A stretch of 64,000 nt of DNA, taken from positions 1-64,000 of the forward strand of contig NZ_JACJHR010000031.1 of assembly GCF_014174495.1 (NCBI RefSeq). Reading direction: 5' to 3'. The notes under the pieces were generated by a model. That model was given only the letters and a program-made list of their open reading frames with translations, searched no databases and was not told the DNA's origin. Of the stretch, positions 7,694-14,568 are shown piece after piece. This DNA comes from Amycolatopsis echigonensis (GTDB lineage: Bacteria; Actinomycetota; Actinomycetes; Mycobacteriales; Pseudonocardiaceae). Numbering within the stretch: position 1 is the stretch's first letter; each line of letters begins with the position of its first letter. A program made the translations under genes and the position numbers.

Positions 7694-7762
7694 CGCGCGC
7701 GGTTCGGCAACCAGCGGAGCCTCATAAGCCCCGCCAACGTGGATCGGCACCACGGCGCGCGA
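7694..7762 (+). tRNA. tRNA-Met(CAU)-like, reduced D arm
   Basis: Acceptor CGCGCGC pairs with GCGCGCG; anticodon arm GGAGC-CTCATAA-GCCCC (one mismatch) with anticodon CAT at 7723-7725; T arm CGTGG-ATCGGCA-CCACG with an atypical loop; discriminator A. Only 15 nt separate acceptor and anticodon stems instead of about 19, so the D arm is shortened. Could be a degenerate Met or Ile(CAU) tRNA. Confidence 0.5.
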
Positions 7763-7764
7763 CT

Positions 7765-7836
7765 GGCCCGTTTCACGACGGTCGTGGCACGGCCCGCAAA
7801 GCCGTGGGCTTCCGGGTTCGACTCCCGGGCGGGTCT
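7765..7836 (+). tRNA. tRNA-Cys(GCA), unusual
   Basis: Acceptor GGCCCGT pairs fully with GCGGGTC using two G-U pairs; anticodon stem ACGGC/GCCGT, loop CCGCAAA (anticodon GCA at 7796-7798), T arm CCGGG-TTCGACT-CCCGG, and U at the discriminator position, the Cys identity base. Position 33 is C rather than U and the D loop is short. It starts two bases after the Met-like gene. Confidence 0.7.
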
Positions 7837-7863
7837 CCGCGACGCTCCGCTGTGCAGAAATCA

Positions 7864-7892
7864 GTAAGGGTTGAACTGCACTGAACCATTAC
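7864..7892. repeat. 29-bp palindromic repeat, right copy
   Basis: It begins GTAAGGGTTGAAC and ends TGAACCATTAC; the arms GTAAGGGTT and AACCATTAC pair at 8 of 9 positions. It is 25/29 identical to 6263-6291. On the - strand it reads GTG CAG TTC AAC CCT TAC TGA, the same first six codons as the CGNR gene followed at once by a stop. It ends 6 bp before the zinc-ribbon ATG. Confidence 0.75.
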
Positions 7893-7898
7893 TCCACG

Positions 7899-8075
7899 AT
7901 GGCGGTCATGGAAGAAAACCGTTGCCCCCGCTGTGGCTGGCCTCTGGCCGAACTGCCTGCCTCCGCCGTCGTTCCCGCGTCGGCGAGCAGTCGGACCGAG
8001 TACGTGCGCTGTGTGTGCGGCAGCTGGATCGCCCGGCTCGGCGGGGTCGTAGTGGGGTCCACCCGGCCGCGCTGA
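7899..8075 (+). CDS. Small zinc-ribbon protein, 58 aa
   Basis: ATG at 7899 opens MAVMEENRCPRCGWPLAELP and the frame ends with RCVCGSWIARLGGVVVGSTRPR. Two cysteine pairs (CPRC and CVC, about 35 residues apart) suggest a zinc ribbon. Function unknown. No Shine-Dalgarno site is visible for either Met (7899 or 7908). The palindromic repeat lies immediately upstream and probably controls it. It overlaps nothing and its stop abuts the convergent pentapeptide gene. It is short and could easily be missed by gene callers. Confidence 0.7.
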   Translation: MAVMEENRCPRCGWPLAELPASAVVPASASSRTEYVRCVCGSWIARLGGVVVGSTRPR

Positions 8076-8876
8076 CTACCACTGTTCGGGGCGGGCCAGC
8101 CGAGGAGGCAGCTTGGTCTCCGCGTCGCCGCGGGCGGCGTTCACCTGGGACTGGGTAAGGAAAATGCTGTCGGTGAAGTCGGCGCCGCGGATGTCGGCGT
8201 CGCGCAGATCCGCGCCGATCAGGTCAGCGCGGCGCAGGTCCGCGCCTCGAAGGTTCGCCGCGATCAGGTAGGCGCCGCGGAGGTTCGTGCTGCGCAGGTC
8301 CGCGCCGGCGAGTTTCGCGCCGATCAGGTCGGCACCGCGACGGTCCTTCTTGCGCCCGGCCCCGGCACGGACCAGCTCGCTGGTGCGCACCAGCAACGGG
8401 TTGACCTGGGCGCGACGAGCGTCGACGTCGATCGCCAGCACTGCGTCCGCGTCTCCGGCAGTCGCCTGTTCGATGTCGGCGATCTCGGCGTCCAGATCCG
8501 CATGGATCTCGTGGGTCACGGCGAGCGAGCGCGCCTCGGTGAGATACCAGAGCAGTTCGTGCAGGTGCCGCATCACCGGGAGCGCGGCGAACATACGGTC
8601 GCGGGTTTCCGGAGCCTCGCGCCAGCTCCGGCCACCGAAGGTCACCTGCGACACTTGCTGTCCGGCACCGAAGCAGTCGTACGCGGTGCAGCCCGCGAAA
8701 CCCTTGGGGCGCAACCGATCGTGGATGCCGCAGCGGTAATCGGGCCGCAGATTCGGGCACGGGTCGCCGGCCCGCTTGTCGATGGCGAAGTCGGCTGACT
8801 TGGTGAAGGTGAGCGCCACGCAGCAAAGCGCGAAACAGCTCGTGCAGTCGGCGGTCAGGGTGCGGCGGTCGGGCAA
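8076..8876 (-). CDS. Pentapeptide-repeat protein with Cys-rich N-terminus
   Basis: A 266-aa protein. The first about 90 residues carry many cysteines (TADCTSCFALCCV ... PCPNLRPDYRCGIH ... GCTAYDCFGAG), a possible metal or cluster site. A helical middle part follows, and the C-terminal quarter is a run of A(D/N)LxxAxL pentapeptides (AGADLRSTNLRGAYL, NLRGADLRRADLIGADLRDADIRGADF) that form a right-handed beta helix. I chose TTG at 8876, preceded by GGAGAG, over the longer frame from 8969, whose extra 31 residues look non-coding. Role unknown. Confidence 0.85.
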   Translation of the reverse strand: MPDRRTLTADCTSCFALCCVALTFTKSADFAIDKRAGDPCPNLRPDYRCGIHDRLRPKGFAGCTAYDCFGAGQQVSQVTFGGRSWREAPETRDRMFAALPVMRHLHELLWYLTEARSLAVTHEIHADLDAEIADIEQATAGDADAVLAIDVDARRAQVNPLLVRTSELVRAGAGRKKDRRGADLIGAKLAGADLRSTNLRGAYLIAANLRGADLRRADLIGADLRDADIRGADFTDSIFLTQSQVNAARGDAETKLPPRLARPEQW

Positions 8877-9028
8877 GGTCTCTCCAGCGAAGGCGGGCGA
8901 ACCGGTCCAGCGTAGTCGCCGCTCACCTGCCCGCGACGACCACGACGCCCGGGAAGTCAGCGGTACCAACGGGGACGGTGCCGATCGAGCACCGACCCGT
9001 CAGCCTGGATGGCTGCAGCTCCCTTTCT

Positions 9029-9046
9029 TTATCGAACGATCCATAA
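9029..9046. promoter_or_regulatory. Probable TetR operator
   Basis: TTATCGAACGATCCATAA is an imperfect palindrome (14 of 18 positions symmetric) in an A/T-rich patch 18 bp upstream of the TetR start. Confidence 0.45.
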
Positions 9047-9064
9047 TGGCGTAGGGTGGCGGCC

Positions 9065-9643
9065 ATGGTCCGCACCCGCGAGTTCGACACCGAAGCGGCC
9101 GTGAGCCGTGCGATGGAACTGTTCTGGTCGCGCGGCTACGAGGCGACCTCGGTGCGCGATCTGACCCAGCACCTGGGTCTCGGGCAGGGCTCGCTGTATG
9201 CCGCCTTCGGCGACAAGGACGGCCTGTACCGCGCCGCGCTCGAGCACTACCGCGCGACGCTCGCGGCGACCGCGCTCGAGAGCCTGAAAAACGGCGCCGA
9301 CGCCCGCTCGGCGATCCGGACGCTCCTGGTCGAGCGGGTCCGGATCGCCGCGGCCGACGACGGCCGAGGCTGCCTGGCGGTCAACGCCGTCTGCGAACGC
9401 CTGCCGGGGGACGCCGCGACCCGGCGCACGGTGCGGGACATGCAAGACGCCAGCCAGGAAGCGATCGCCGAGGTGCTGTGCGTCGCGGCGGAGCGCGGCG
9501 AGATCGCGGCGCGGCACGATCCGCCTACGCTGGCCGCCTTCCTGGTCACCTTCCTCAACGGGCTGCTGGTCTCCGCGAAGATCACCCCGGACGCCCGCGC
9601 CCTCGAACCCCTCGTGGAGGTAGCCCTGGCTGCCCTCGACTGA
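9065..9643 (+). CDS. TetR/AcrR family transcriptional regulator
   Basis: A 192-aa repressor with the N-terminal HTH (RAMELFWSRGYEATSVRDLTQHLGLGQGSLYAAFGDKDGLYRAAL) and a C-terminal domain ending NGLLVSAKITPDARALEPLVEVALAALD, typical of the subgroup often paired with oxidoreductases or hydrolases. ATG at 9065 fits the family opening MVRTREFD; an in-frame GTG at 9056 is less likely. The alpha/beta hydrolase follows 45 bp downstream in the same direction, so the two are probably co-transcribed and autoregulated. Confidence 0.88.
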   Translation: MVRTREFDTEAAVSRAMELFWSRGYEATSVRDLTQHLGLGQGSLYAAFGDKDGLYRAALEHYRATLAATALESLKNGADARSAIRTLLVERVRIAAADDGRGCLAVNAVCERLPGDAATRRTVRDMQDASQEAIAEVLCVAAERGEIAARHDPPTLAAFLVTFLNGLLVSAKITPDARALEPLVEVALAALD

Positions 9644-9688
9644 TTCGTGGTGCCCTCAAACTGGAACGTCCGATCAAGAAAGGGAACG

Positions 9689-10567
9689 ATGTTCGACCAC
9701 GACGAAACTCCAGTCCGCACCGGCCGTGCCGCGGTCAACGGAACGAGCCTGCACTACCGGACCGCCGGATCCGGCCCCGCCGTGGTGCTGCTCCACGGTG
9801 TGCCGAAGACCGGTTACCACTGGCGGCACCTCGTCCCGAAGCTCACACCGCAGTACACGGTCGTCGTCCCGGACCTGCGCGGTCTCGGCGATTCCGCCCG
9901 CCCCACGGACGGCTACGACTCCGCGACGATGAGCGAGGACGTCGCCGAACTGATGGCCGGCCTCGGCCACGAGACTTACGCCGTCGTGGGCGAGGACTGG
10001 GGAGCGGTGATCGGCTACCAGCTCGCCGCCCGGCATCGCGACCGAGTGACGTCCTTGGTGTTCGCCGAGGCGTTGTTCCCCGGCTTCGGCTTCGAGGACC
10101 ACACCGCGCTCACCGCCGAGAACGTCGCCAGCGGCATGCATCTGTGGCATCTGGGCTTCTACTTCCAGCCGGACGTTCCCGAGATGCTGATCGCCGGCCA
10201 CGAACGCGAGCTCATCACGTACCTGATCAAGTTCGAGCGCAGCCGCCCGGACAGCGCGACGCCGGACGCGATCGAGGAGTACGTGCGCTGCTACTCGATG
10301 CCCGGCGGCATCCGCGCGATGCTCGCGATCTACCGGGCGATGCTCGTCGACGCCGAACAGAATCGGCAAGCGGCGCAACGGAAACTGGACCTGCCTGTCC
10401 TGGCGCTCGGCGGGTCGGCGTTCATCGGCGAACGCGCCGAATCCCAGATGCGGATCATGGCCCACGACGTCACCGGACTCGTTTTCGACGCCGGGCACGA
10501 CCTCGCCGAGGAAGTGCCCGACGAAATGGCCGACGCGGTCCTGCCGTTCCTCGCCAAGCACCAGTAG
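9689..10567 (+). CDS. Alpha/beta hydrolase, epoxide hydrolase/dehalogenase type
   Basis: A 292-aa enzyme with HGVPKTG (oxyanion region), VGEDWGAVIG with an Asp nucleophile instead of Ser, and a C-terminal DAGHDLAEE supplying the catalytic His. An Asp nucleophile with HGxP is typical of soluble epoxide hydrolases and haloalkane dehalogenases; the exact reaction is not fixed. Start ATG at 9689 has AAAGGG upstream. In one unit with the preceding TetR gene. Confidence 0.87.
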   Translation: MFDHDETPVRTGRAAVNGTSLHYRTAGSGPAVVLLHGVPKTGYHWRHLVPKLTPQYTVVVPDLRGLGDSARPTDGYDSATMSEDVAELMAGLGHETYAVVGEDWGAVIGYQLAARHRDRVTSLVFAEALFPGFGFEDHTALTAENVASGMHLWHLGFYFQPDVPEMLIAGHERELITYLIKFERSRPDSATPDAIEEYVRCYSMPGGIRAMLAIYRAMLVDAEQNRQAAQRKLDLPVLALGGSAFIGERAESQMRIMAHDVTGLVFDAGHDLAEEVPDEMADAVLPFLAKHQ

Positions 10568-10585
10568 GCCGCCGAGGCCAGGGGG

Positions 10586-11074
10586 TCAGGACAGGGGCTG
10601 GTCGATCTGCTCGCGCAGGATGTCGCCGTGGCCCGCGTGCCGGGCGAATTCCTGGATCATCGCGAGCAAAGTCCAGCGCATGCTGACGGTTCCCTCGCCG
10701 GGGAACTCCTTGGTGTCGTCGAGTTCGAAGCGCGCCGCGATCTCCCGCGACCGCTGACTGGCGCGCTCGTACTCGGCGATCACGTCGGCCACGGTCTCGT
10801 CGTCGGAGACGGCGAAGGTGCCGACGTCCCGCTTCGAGTATCCGTCGCATTCGGACTCGTCGAGACCCGCCCAGAACCGTTGGAACCAGATCCGTTCCGC
10901 GGCGGCGGCGTGCTTGACCACGGAAATCGGCGTCGACAGCGACGCGACGAGCCGCCGTCGGGCGTCAGCCTCGGACAGGCCGCGGAGGGTCTCGGCCAGG
11001 GCTTCGCGGTTGCGGTCGAGCGTGTTCTCGAGAAGCTCTCGTTCGGTGCCGTTGGTGAGGCGTTCGGTGGGCAT
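10586..11074 (-). CDS. DinB/DUF664 family protein
   Basis: A 162-aa four-helix-bundle protein: LDRNREALAETLRGLSEADARR, then SVVKHAAAAERIWFQRF, and a C-terminal WTLLAMIQEFARHAGHGDILREQID. The three metal-binding histidines expected in this fold map to VKHAAAAE and FARHAGHGD. Members act as thiol-dependent transferases or hydrolases in other systems; the substrate here is unknown. Start ATG at 11074 has GGAG eight bases upstream. It ends 18 bp from the convergent hydrolase. Confidence 0.88.
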   Translation of the reverse strand: MPTERLTNGTERELLENTLDRNREALAETLRGLSEADARRRLVASLSTPISVVKHAAAAERIWFQRFWAGLDESECDGYSKRDVGTFAVSDDETVADVIAEYERASQRSREIAARFELDDTKEFPGEGTVSMRWTLLAMIQEFARHAGHGDILREQIDQPLS

Positions 11075-11264
11075 GGTTCCACTCCGTTCTCGGGCAGGAC
11101 TGGTTCGCGGACGGGTCGTCCGCACGACGGGGAGGGCCTGACGAGGCCGGGATCTCTGAAGTGCTCACCGTGGGGAGCGCGCCTACGCGGGCCAGGAAAA
11201 GCACCGCGGGCGATGACTGTCCGCCGGGAAACCCGGCGACTGAAGGTATTGAACCACAACCCTG

Positions 11265-11306
11265 CCGGGCGTGGTGGCTGCTCGCATCTGCAGCCACCAC
11301 GCCCGG
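11265..11306 (-). terminator. 16-bp perfect stem-loop
   Basis: CCGGGCGTGGTGGCTG and its exact complement around a 10-nt loop, starting right after the stop codon of the coiled-coil gene. Acts as its terminator. Confidence 0.88.
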
Positions 11307-12386
11307 TCACTCGGCTTCTTCCGGTTGTTCCGCCTTCTCCGCCTTCTCAGCCTCGCGAAGCCGGTGCAACTCCTCAAGCTCCGCCTCCTGTGCACTGACG
11401 CGAGCACGCAGTTCTCCCAGCTCAGCGTGCAACGGAGCCAGCGTTTCGGCATACGTCTTGGTCGCCTGGCTCAACTGCGCTGCGGCCTCCGCGACCCGCT
11501 GATCGGCCGCCACCTGGACGCTGCGCACCCGGTCGTCCGCCTCCGCCGCCTGCTCACGCAACCGCTGTTGTTGCTCGCGCATCCGGCTTTCGTGCTCGGC
11601 GGTCAACGACGCGCGAAGTTCCTGCTGGGCTTCCGCTGCCGTGCGGCGGGCCTGTTCGAGGTCCTCGACCGCCGTCGCGCGCAATGCGGAAATCTCGCGC
11701 TGCAACGCCGTGACCCGGTCGTGCGCGGACGCCGCCTGCTCAAGCGCACGCTGCCGGTTGTTCTCGGCTTCATCACGGACCGCCAATGCGGCTTCCTGCG
11801 CTTTCCTTGCCGCAGAAGCGTTCTCGAGCGCAGCGTCACGCTCGGCTCGGTCCACTTCGGACTGGTGCTTGGCCGCCTCCTCGGCCGCGCGAGCCTCCTC
11901 CGCGGCGGCTACGGCGTGCGCGCGTTCCGCATTCGCCGCCCGGGCCTGCTCCAGCGCCTCGTCGCGAGCAGCCTCGGCCTCTTCCCGCGCTTTCAGGGCA
12001 GCTGCGGTCTGGTCGGCGACGTGCGTGCGCAGCGCGGACAGCTCCGCGTGCAGCGGTTCCAACGCCGACAGCGCCGAGCCGAGCTGCTCGTCGAGCGCCC
12101 GGGTGTCGAGCTGGGTCATCGGCTGGTCGGGGCCGTAGACGGTCACCCAGATCTCGCGCTGCTCGTCGAGCATCGCGCACGTGATGACCTTCGCGCCCCA
12201 CCTCCCGTACCGCTCCGGATCGGCCGGGCAGTAGGGAGTCGGCCGCCCGCCCTGCCGGGGGATGGGCGGCAGCGGCTGGCCGCAGTACGCACACCCCGCC
12301 TCGTCCCCGGCGGCCAACGCGCGCACGGTCGCTTCCCGGCGCTCCTCCCGGCTCCCGCGCCGGATCGGCGGCCCCACCGTCTCCAT
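11307..12386 (-). CDS. Zinc-ribbon plus long coiled-coil protein, KfrA-like
   Basis: A 359-aa protein. Residues about 32-75 hold four cysteines (CAYC ... YCPADPERYGRWGAKVITC) likely to bind zinc, and from about residue 100 to the end it is one Ala/Glu/Arg/Gln-rich coiled coil (AREEAEAARDEALEQARAAN and similar). The shape recalls plasmid KfrA-type proteins, which bind their own promoters, but no sequence homology can be claimed. ATG at 12386 has AAAGGGG upstream. The AT-rich palindrome region just upstream may be its control site. Confidence 0.8.
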   Translation of the reverse strand: METVGPPIRRGSREERREATVRALAAGDEAGCAYCGQPLPPIPRQGGRPTPYCPADPERYGRWGAKVITCAMLDEQREIWVTVYGPDQPMTQLDTRALDEQLGSALSALEPLHAELSALRTHVADQTAAALKAREEAEAARDEALEQARAANAERAHAVAAAEEARAAEEAAKHQSEVDRAERDAALENASAARKAQEAALAVRDEAENNRQRALEQAASAHDRVTALQREISALRATAVEDLEQARRTAAEAQQELRASLTAEHESRMREQQQRLREQAAEADDRVRSVQVAADQRVAEAAAQLSQATKTYAETLAPLHAELGELRARVSAQEAELEELHRLREAEKAEKAEQPEEAE

Positions 12387-12661
12387 CAGCACCCCTTTCC
12401 GCTGGTGGAGCACACTCTACAGTTAGAGTTTCAATACTTAAACCCGAGGTATCAGATAGAAAACTCGAACAGTCGACCAGATCTGCCGGTAATTGACTAT
12501 ATGGATAACTGAGATTATTGATATAGTCATGCTGCAGACGGCTCCGAGGGGCCTGGAGGACATGCCCCTCGCGCGCACCGCGCGAGCATCAGCCTCTTCG
12601 GCGCGATCGAGGGCGAGCTGGCACGCCCGGGGGTACCGGCCGCCGCGTGGTCGATGCCTGG
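12387..12661. other. AT-rich non-coding control region
   Basis: A 275-bp gap. The part nearest the coiled-coil gene (12411-12530) is far richer in A and T than its surroundings and carries CTCTA-CAGT-TAGAG (12415-12428) and a 9-bp inverted repeat TGACTATAT/ATATAGTCA (12494-12502 and 12521-12529). No convincing gene is seen; a short stop-free stretch on the - strand at 12540-12660 has no start or RBS I trust. Confidence 0.6.
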
Positions 12662-13783
12662 TCAGCGGACGAGGCGGAAGAACCCACGCACTTGTTCGAC
12701 CAGCGACTCGGGCTGTTCCAGTGCGGCGAAGTGGCCGCCTCGTGGCAGTTGCTGGTACCAGCGCAGGTCGGTGAAGCGCAGTTCGGCTTCGCGTCGCGAG
12801 GGGCGGGTGATGTCGCGGGGGTAGACCGACAGTCCGGACGGTGCCGTCACCTTGTCCCGGAAGTGCGCGAAGCTTTCCCAGTACAGGCGTGCCGACGAGG
12901 TGGCCGAGGCGGTGAACCAGTAGACCGAGATCTCGTCGAGGATCGCCTGGCGTGGCACGGCGTCTTCGGGGTGGCCGTGGTTGTCGGTCCAGGCCCAGAA
13001 TTTCTCGGCGATCCAGGCGGCCTGCCCGGCCGGGGAGTCGGTGAGGCCGTAGCCGAGGGTCTGCGGCCGGGTCGCCTGGATGGCCGAGTATCCCCGGCCG
13101 GTGCGCTGCATCTCTTTCTCGGCCTCGAGGTTGGCCAGTTCGCCGGGTGTGGGGTCGTCGAAGGCGCCCGCTGCCACGGATCCGAGGTTGAGGTGCACGC
13201 CGGCGACCCGTTCGGGTGCGACTTCGCCGAGTGCGCCGGAGACCGCGGAGCCCCAGTCTCCGCCTTGGGCGCCGTATCGCTGGTATCCGAGGGAGGTCAT
13301 GAGGGTGTCCCAGGCGCGGGCAGTGCGGGTGACGCCCCATCCGGTGGTCGTCGGCTTGTCGCTCCAGCCGTAGCCGGGCAGCGACGGCGCGACCACGTGG
13401 AAGGCATCCGCGGGGTCGCCGCCGTGGGCGCGGGGGTCGGTGAGCGGACCGAGGATCTGCAGGAACTCGAGTACCGAGCCCGGCCAGCCGTGGGTGAGCA
13501 CGAGCGGGAACGCGTCCGGCTCGGGCGAGCGGATGTGCAGGAAGTGGATGCCGAGGCCGTCGATCGTGTCGCGGTACTGGGGGAAGGCGTTGACGCGGTC
13601 GGCGAACCCGAAGTCGTAGTCCTCGGCCCAGCTGCGGCACAGCTCCTGCGCGTAGGCGAGCGGCACTCCCTGCGACCAGTCCGGCACCGGCTCGGGCTCG
13701 GGCCACCGCGTCCGGCGCAACCGGTCGCGCAGATCCGCGATCTCGGCTTCGCTGACGCTGACCTTGAAGGGCTCGGCGGCCAT
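12662..13783 (-). CDS. Epoxide hydrolase (EHN-domain, microsomal type)
   Basis: A 373-aa enzyme with an N-terminal EHN domain (EIADLRDRLRRTRWPEPEP) and an alpha/beta-hydrolase core: HGWPGSVLEFLQIL (oxyanion hole), AQGGDWGSAVSG with the Asp nucleophile, two lid tyrosines likely in the middle, and PRGGHFAALEQPESL with the catalytic His. It hydrolyses epoxides to diols through an ester intermediate. ATG at 13783. It is divergent from a CGNR-type regulator, which may control it. Confidence 0.93.
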   Translation of the reverse strand: MAAEPFKVSVSEAEIADLRDRLRRTRWPEPEPVPDWSQGVPLAYAQELCRSWAEDYDFGFADRVNAFPQYRDTIDGLGIHFLHIRSPEPDAFPLVLTHGWPGSVLEFLQILGPLTDPRAHGGDPADAFHVVAPSLPGYGWSDKPTTTGWGVTRTARAWDTLMTSLGYQRYGAQGGDWGSAVSGALGEVAPERVAGVHLNLGSVAAGAFDDPTPGELANLEAEKEMQRTGRGYSAIQATRPQTLGYGLTDSPAGQAAWIAEKFWAWTDNHGHPEDAVPRQAILDEISVYWFTASATSSARLYWESFAHFRDKVTAPSGLSVYPRDITRPSRREAELRFTDLRWYQQLPRGGHFAALEQPESLVEQVRGFFRLVR

Positions 13784-13882
13784 AGCTGGCTCCCGTTCTG
13801 GCAGGACGTGCCGGTGAAAGGTGGCGTGAGCTTCCGGCTGCGCCGCCGGAGCACCCAGCTAAGCTGTGACACGTAAAAGGCT

Positions 13883-13900
13883 GTACGGATGTCACCGTAC
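13883..13900. promoter_or_regulatory. Inverted repeat between epoxide hydrolase and CGNR gene
   Basis: GTACGG-N6-CCGTAC, 24 bp upstream of the CGNR start at 13924 and 100 bp from the hydrolase start; a candidate operator for the divergent pair. Confidence 0.5.
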
Positions 13901-13923
13901 GAACCCGTGAGGAGATACGTCAA

Positions 13924-14496
13924 ATGCTGGAAGCGTGTCACATCTCATCCGGGATGGAGGCGGCCGTCGATCTCGCCAACACCTGGAAACCCGTCAAGGG
14001 CGAGGACACGCTGGAGACCGCGGAACAGCTCCAGGAGTTCCTCGCCGACCATCCGTCTGTCGGATGGGGCTCGGGGACCGGTGCCTCGCGGCGTCTCACC
14101 CGCGCCGACCTGACGGAGGTCCGCGCACTGCGCGAGACCGTGCGCCGCGTGCTCGAACAATCCAGCACCGACGCGGTCGCGGCTGCTGCCCTGATCAACG
14201 ACGGTCTGCGCCGCAGCCATGCCACTCCGGTGCTGCGCCACGAGGACGGCCGCTGGTGGACCGTGGTCGCCGCCGACACCGACCGCTGCGCGGCGCACCT
14301 GGCCGCGACCACGCTCAGCGCACTGGCACGCGTGATCGCCACGCTCGGTCCGACTCGTCTCGGCGTATGCGCCGGACCCCGGTGCCGGGCCACCTACGTG
14401 GACCTCTCGCGCAACGGCTCGAAGCAGTACTGCACCCGAACCTGCGCGCACCGGGCCAGCGTCGCGGCCTACCGCAGTCGGCACAGCACGAGCTGA
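13924..14496 (+). CDS. ABATE/CGNR zinc-finger regulator
   Basis: A 190-aa protein with N-terminal ABATE region (AAVDLANTWKPVKGEDTLETAEQLQEFLADH) and a C-terminal zinc finger CAGPRC ... YCTRTCAHRASVAAYRSR. The CGNR tetrad is CAHR here. The second CGNR-type regulator of the window, about 8 kb from the first; the two share only the domain plan. ATG at 13924 has GAGGAG upstream. Divergent from an epoxide hydrolase. Confidence 0.87.
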   Translation: MLEACHISSGMEAAVDLANTWKPVKGEDTLETAEQLQEFLADHPSVGWGSGTGASRRLTRADLTEVRALRETVRRVLEQSSTDAVAAAALINDGLRRSHATPVLRHEDGRWWTVVAADTDRCAAHLAATTLSALARVIATLGPTRLGVCAGPRCRATYVDLSRNGSKQYCTRTCAHRASVAAYRSRHSTS

Positions 14497-14568
14497 GCTG
14501 TCGTCTCCGCAACGAACTGGGCAGCGAACTGGAGCACGGCAGGTGGAACCGCGCTGCCGCATCCTCTC

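Larger units (their letters stand above)
6292..7863 (+). other. tRNA-array island between two 29-bp repeats
   Basis: This 1.57-kb segment separates the CGNR gene from the zinc-ribbon gene and is bounded by the two copies of the palindromic repeat. It holds a small ORF, a strong hairpin, a TTGACA element and then about ten tRNA or tRNA-like sequences packed on the + strand from 6809 to 7836. None encodes the 3' CCA. Dense arrays of unusual tRNAs are known on actinobacterial plasmids, phages and some chromosomes; no integrase, relicase or phage gene is seen inside this one. Confidence 0.7.

Noticed and set aside
6263..7892. CRISPR-like reading of the repeats in this region
   Set aside because: Only two repeat copies, 1.6 kb apart, with tRNAs between; no repeat-spacer pattern and no cas genes anywhere in the window.
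12438..13895. Very long open frame opposite and overlapping the epoxide hydrolase
   Set aside because: It is a GC-bias shadow in another frame: Arg/Pro/Gly-rich, no motifs, while the hydrolase frame has all catalytic elements.
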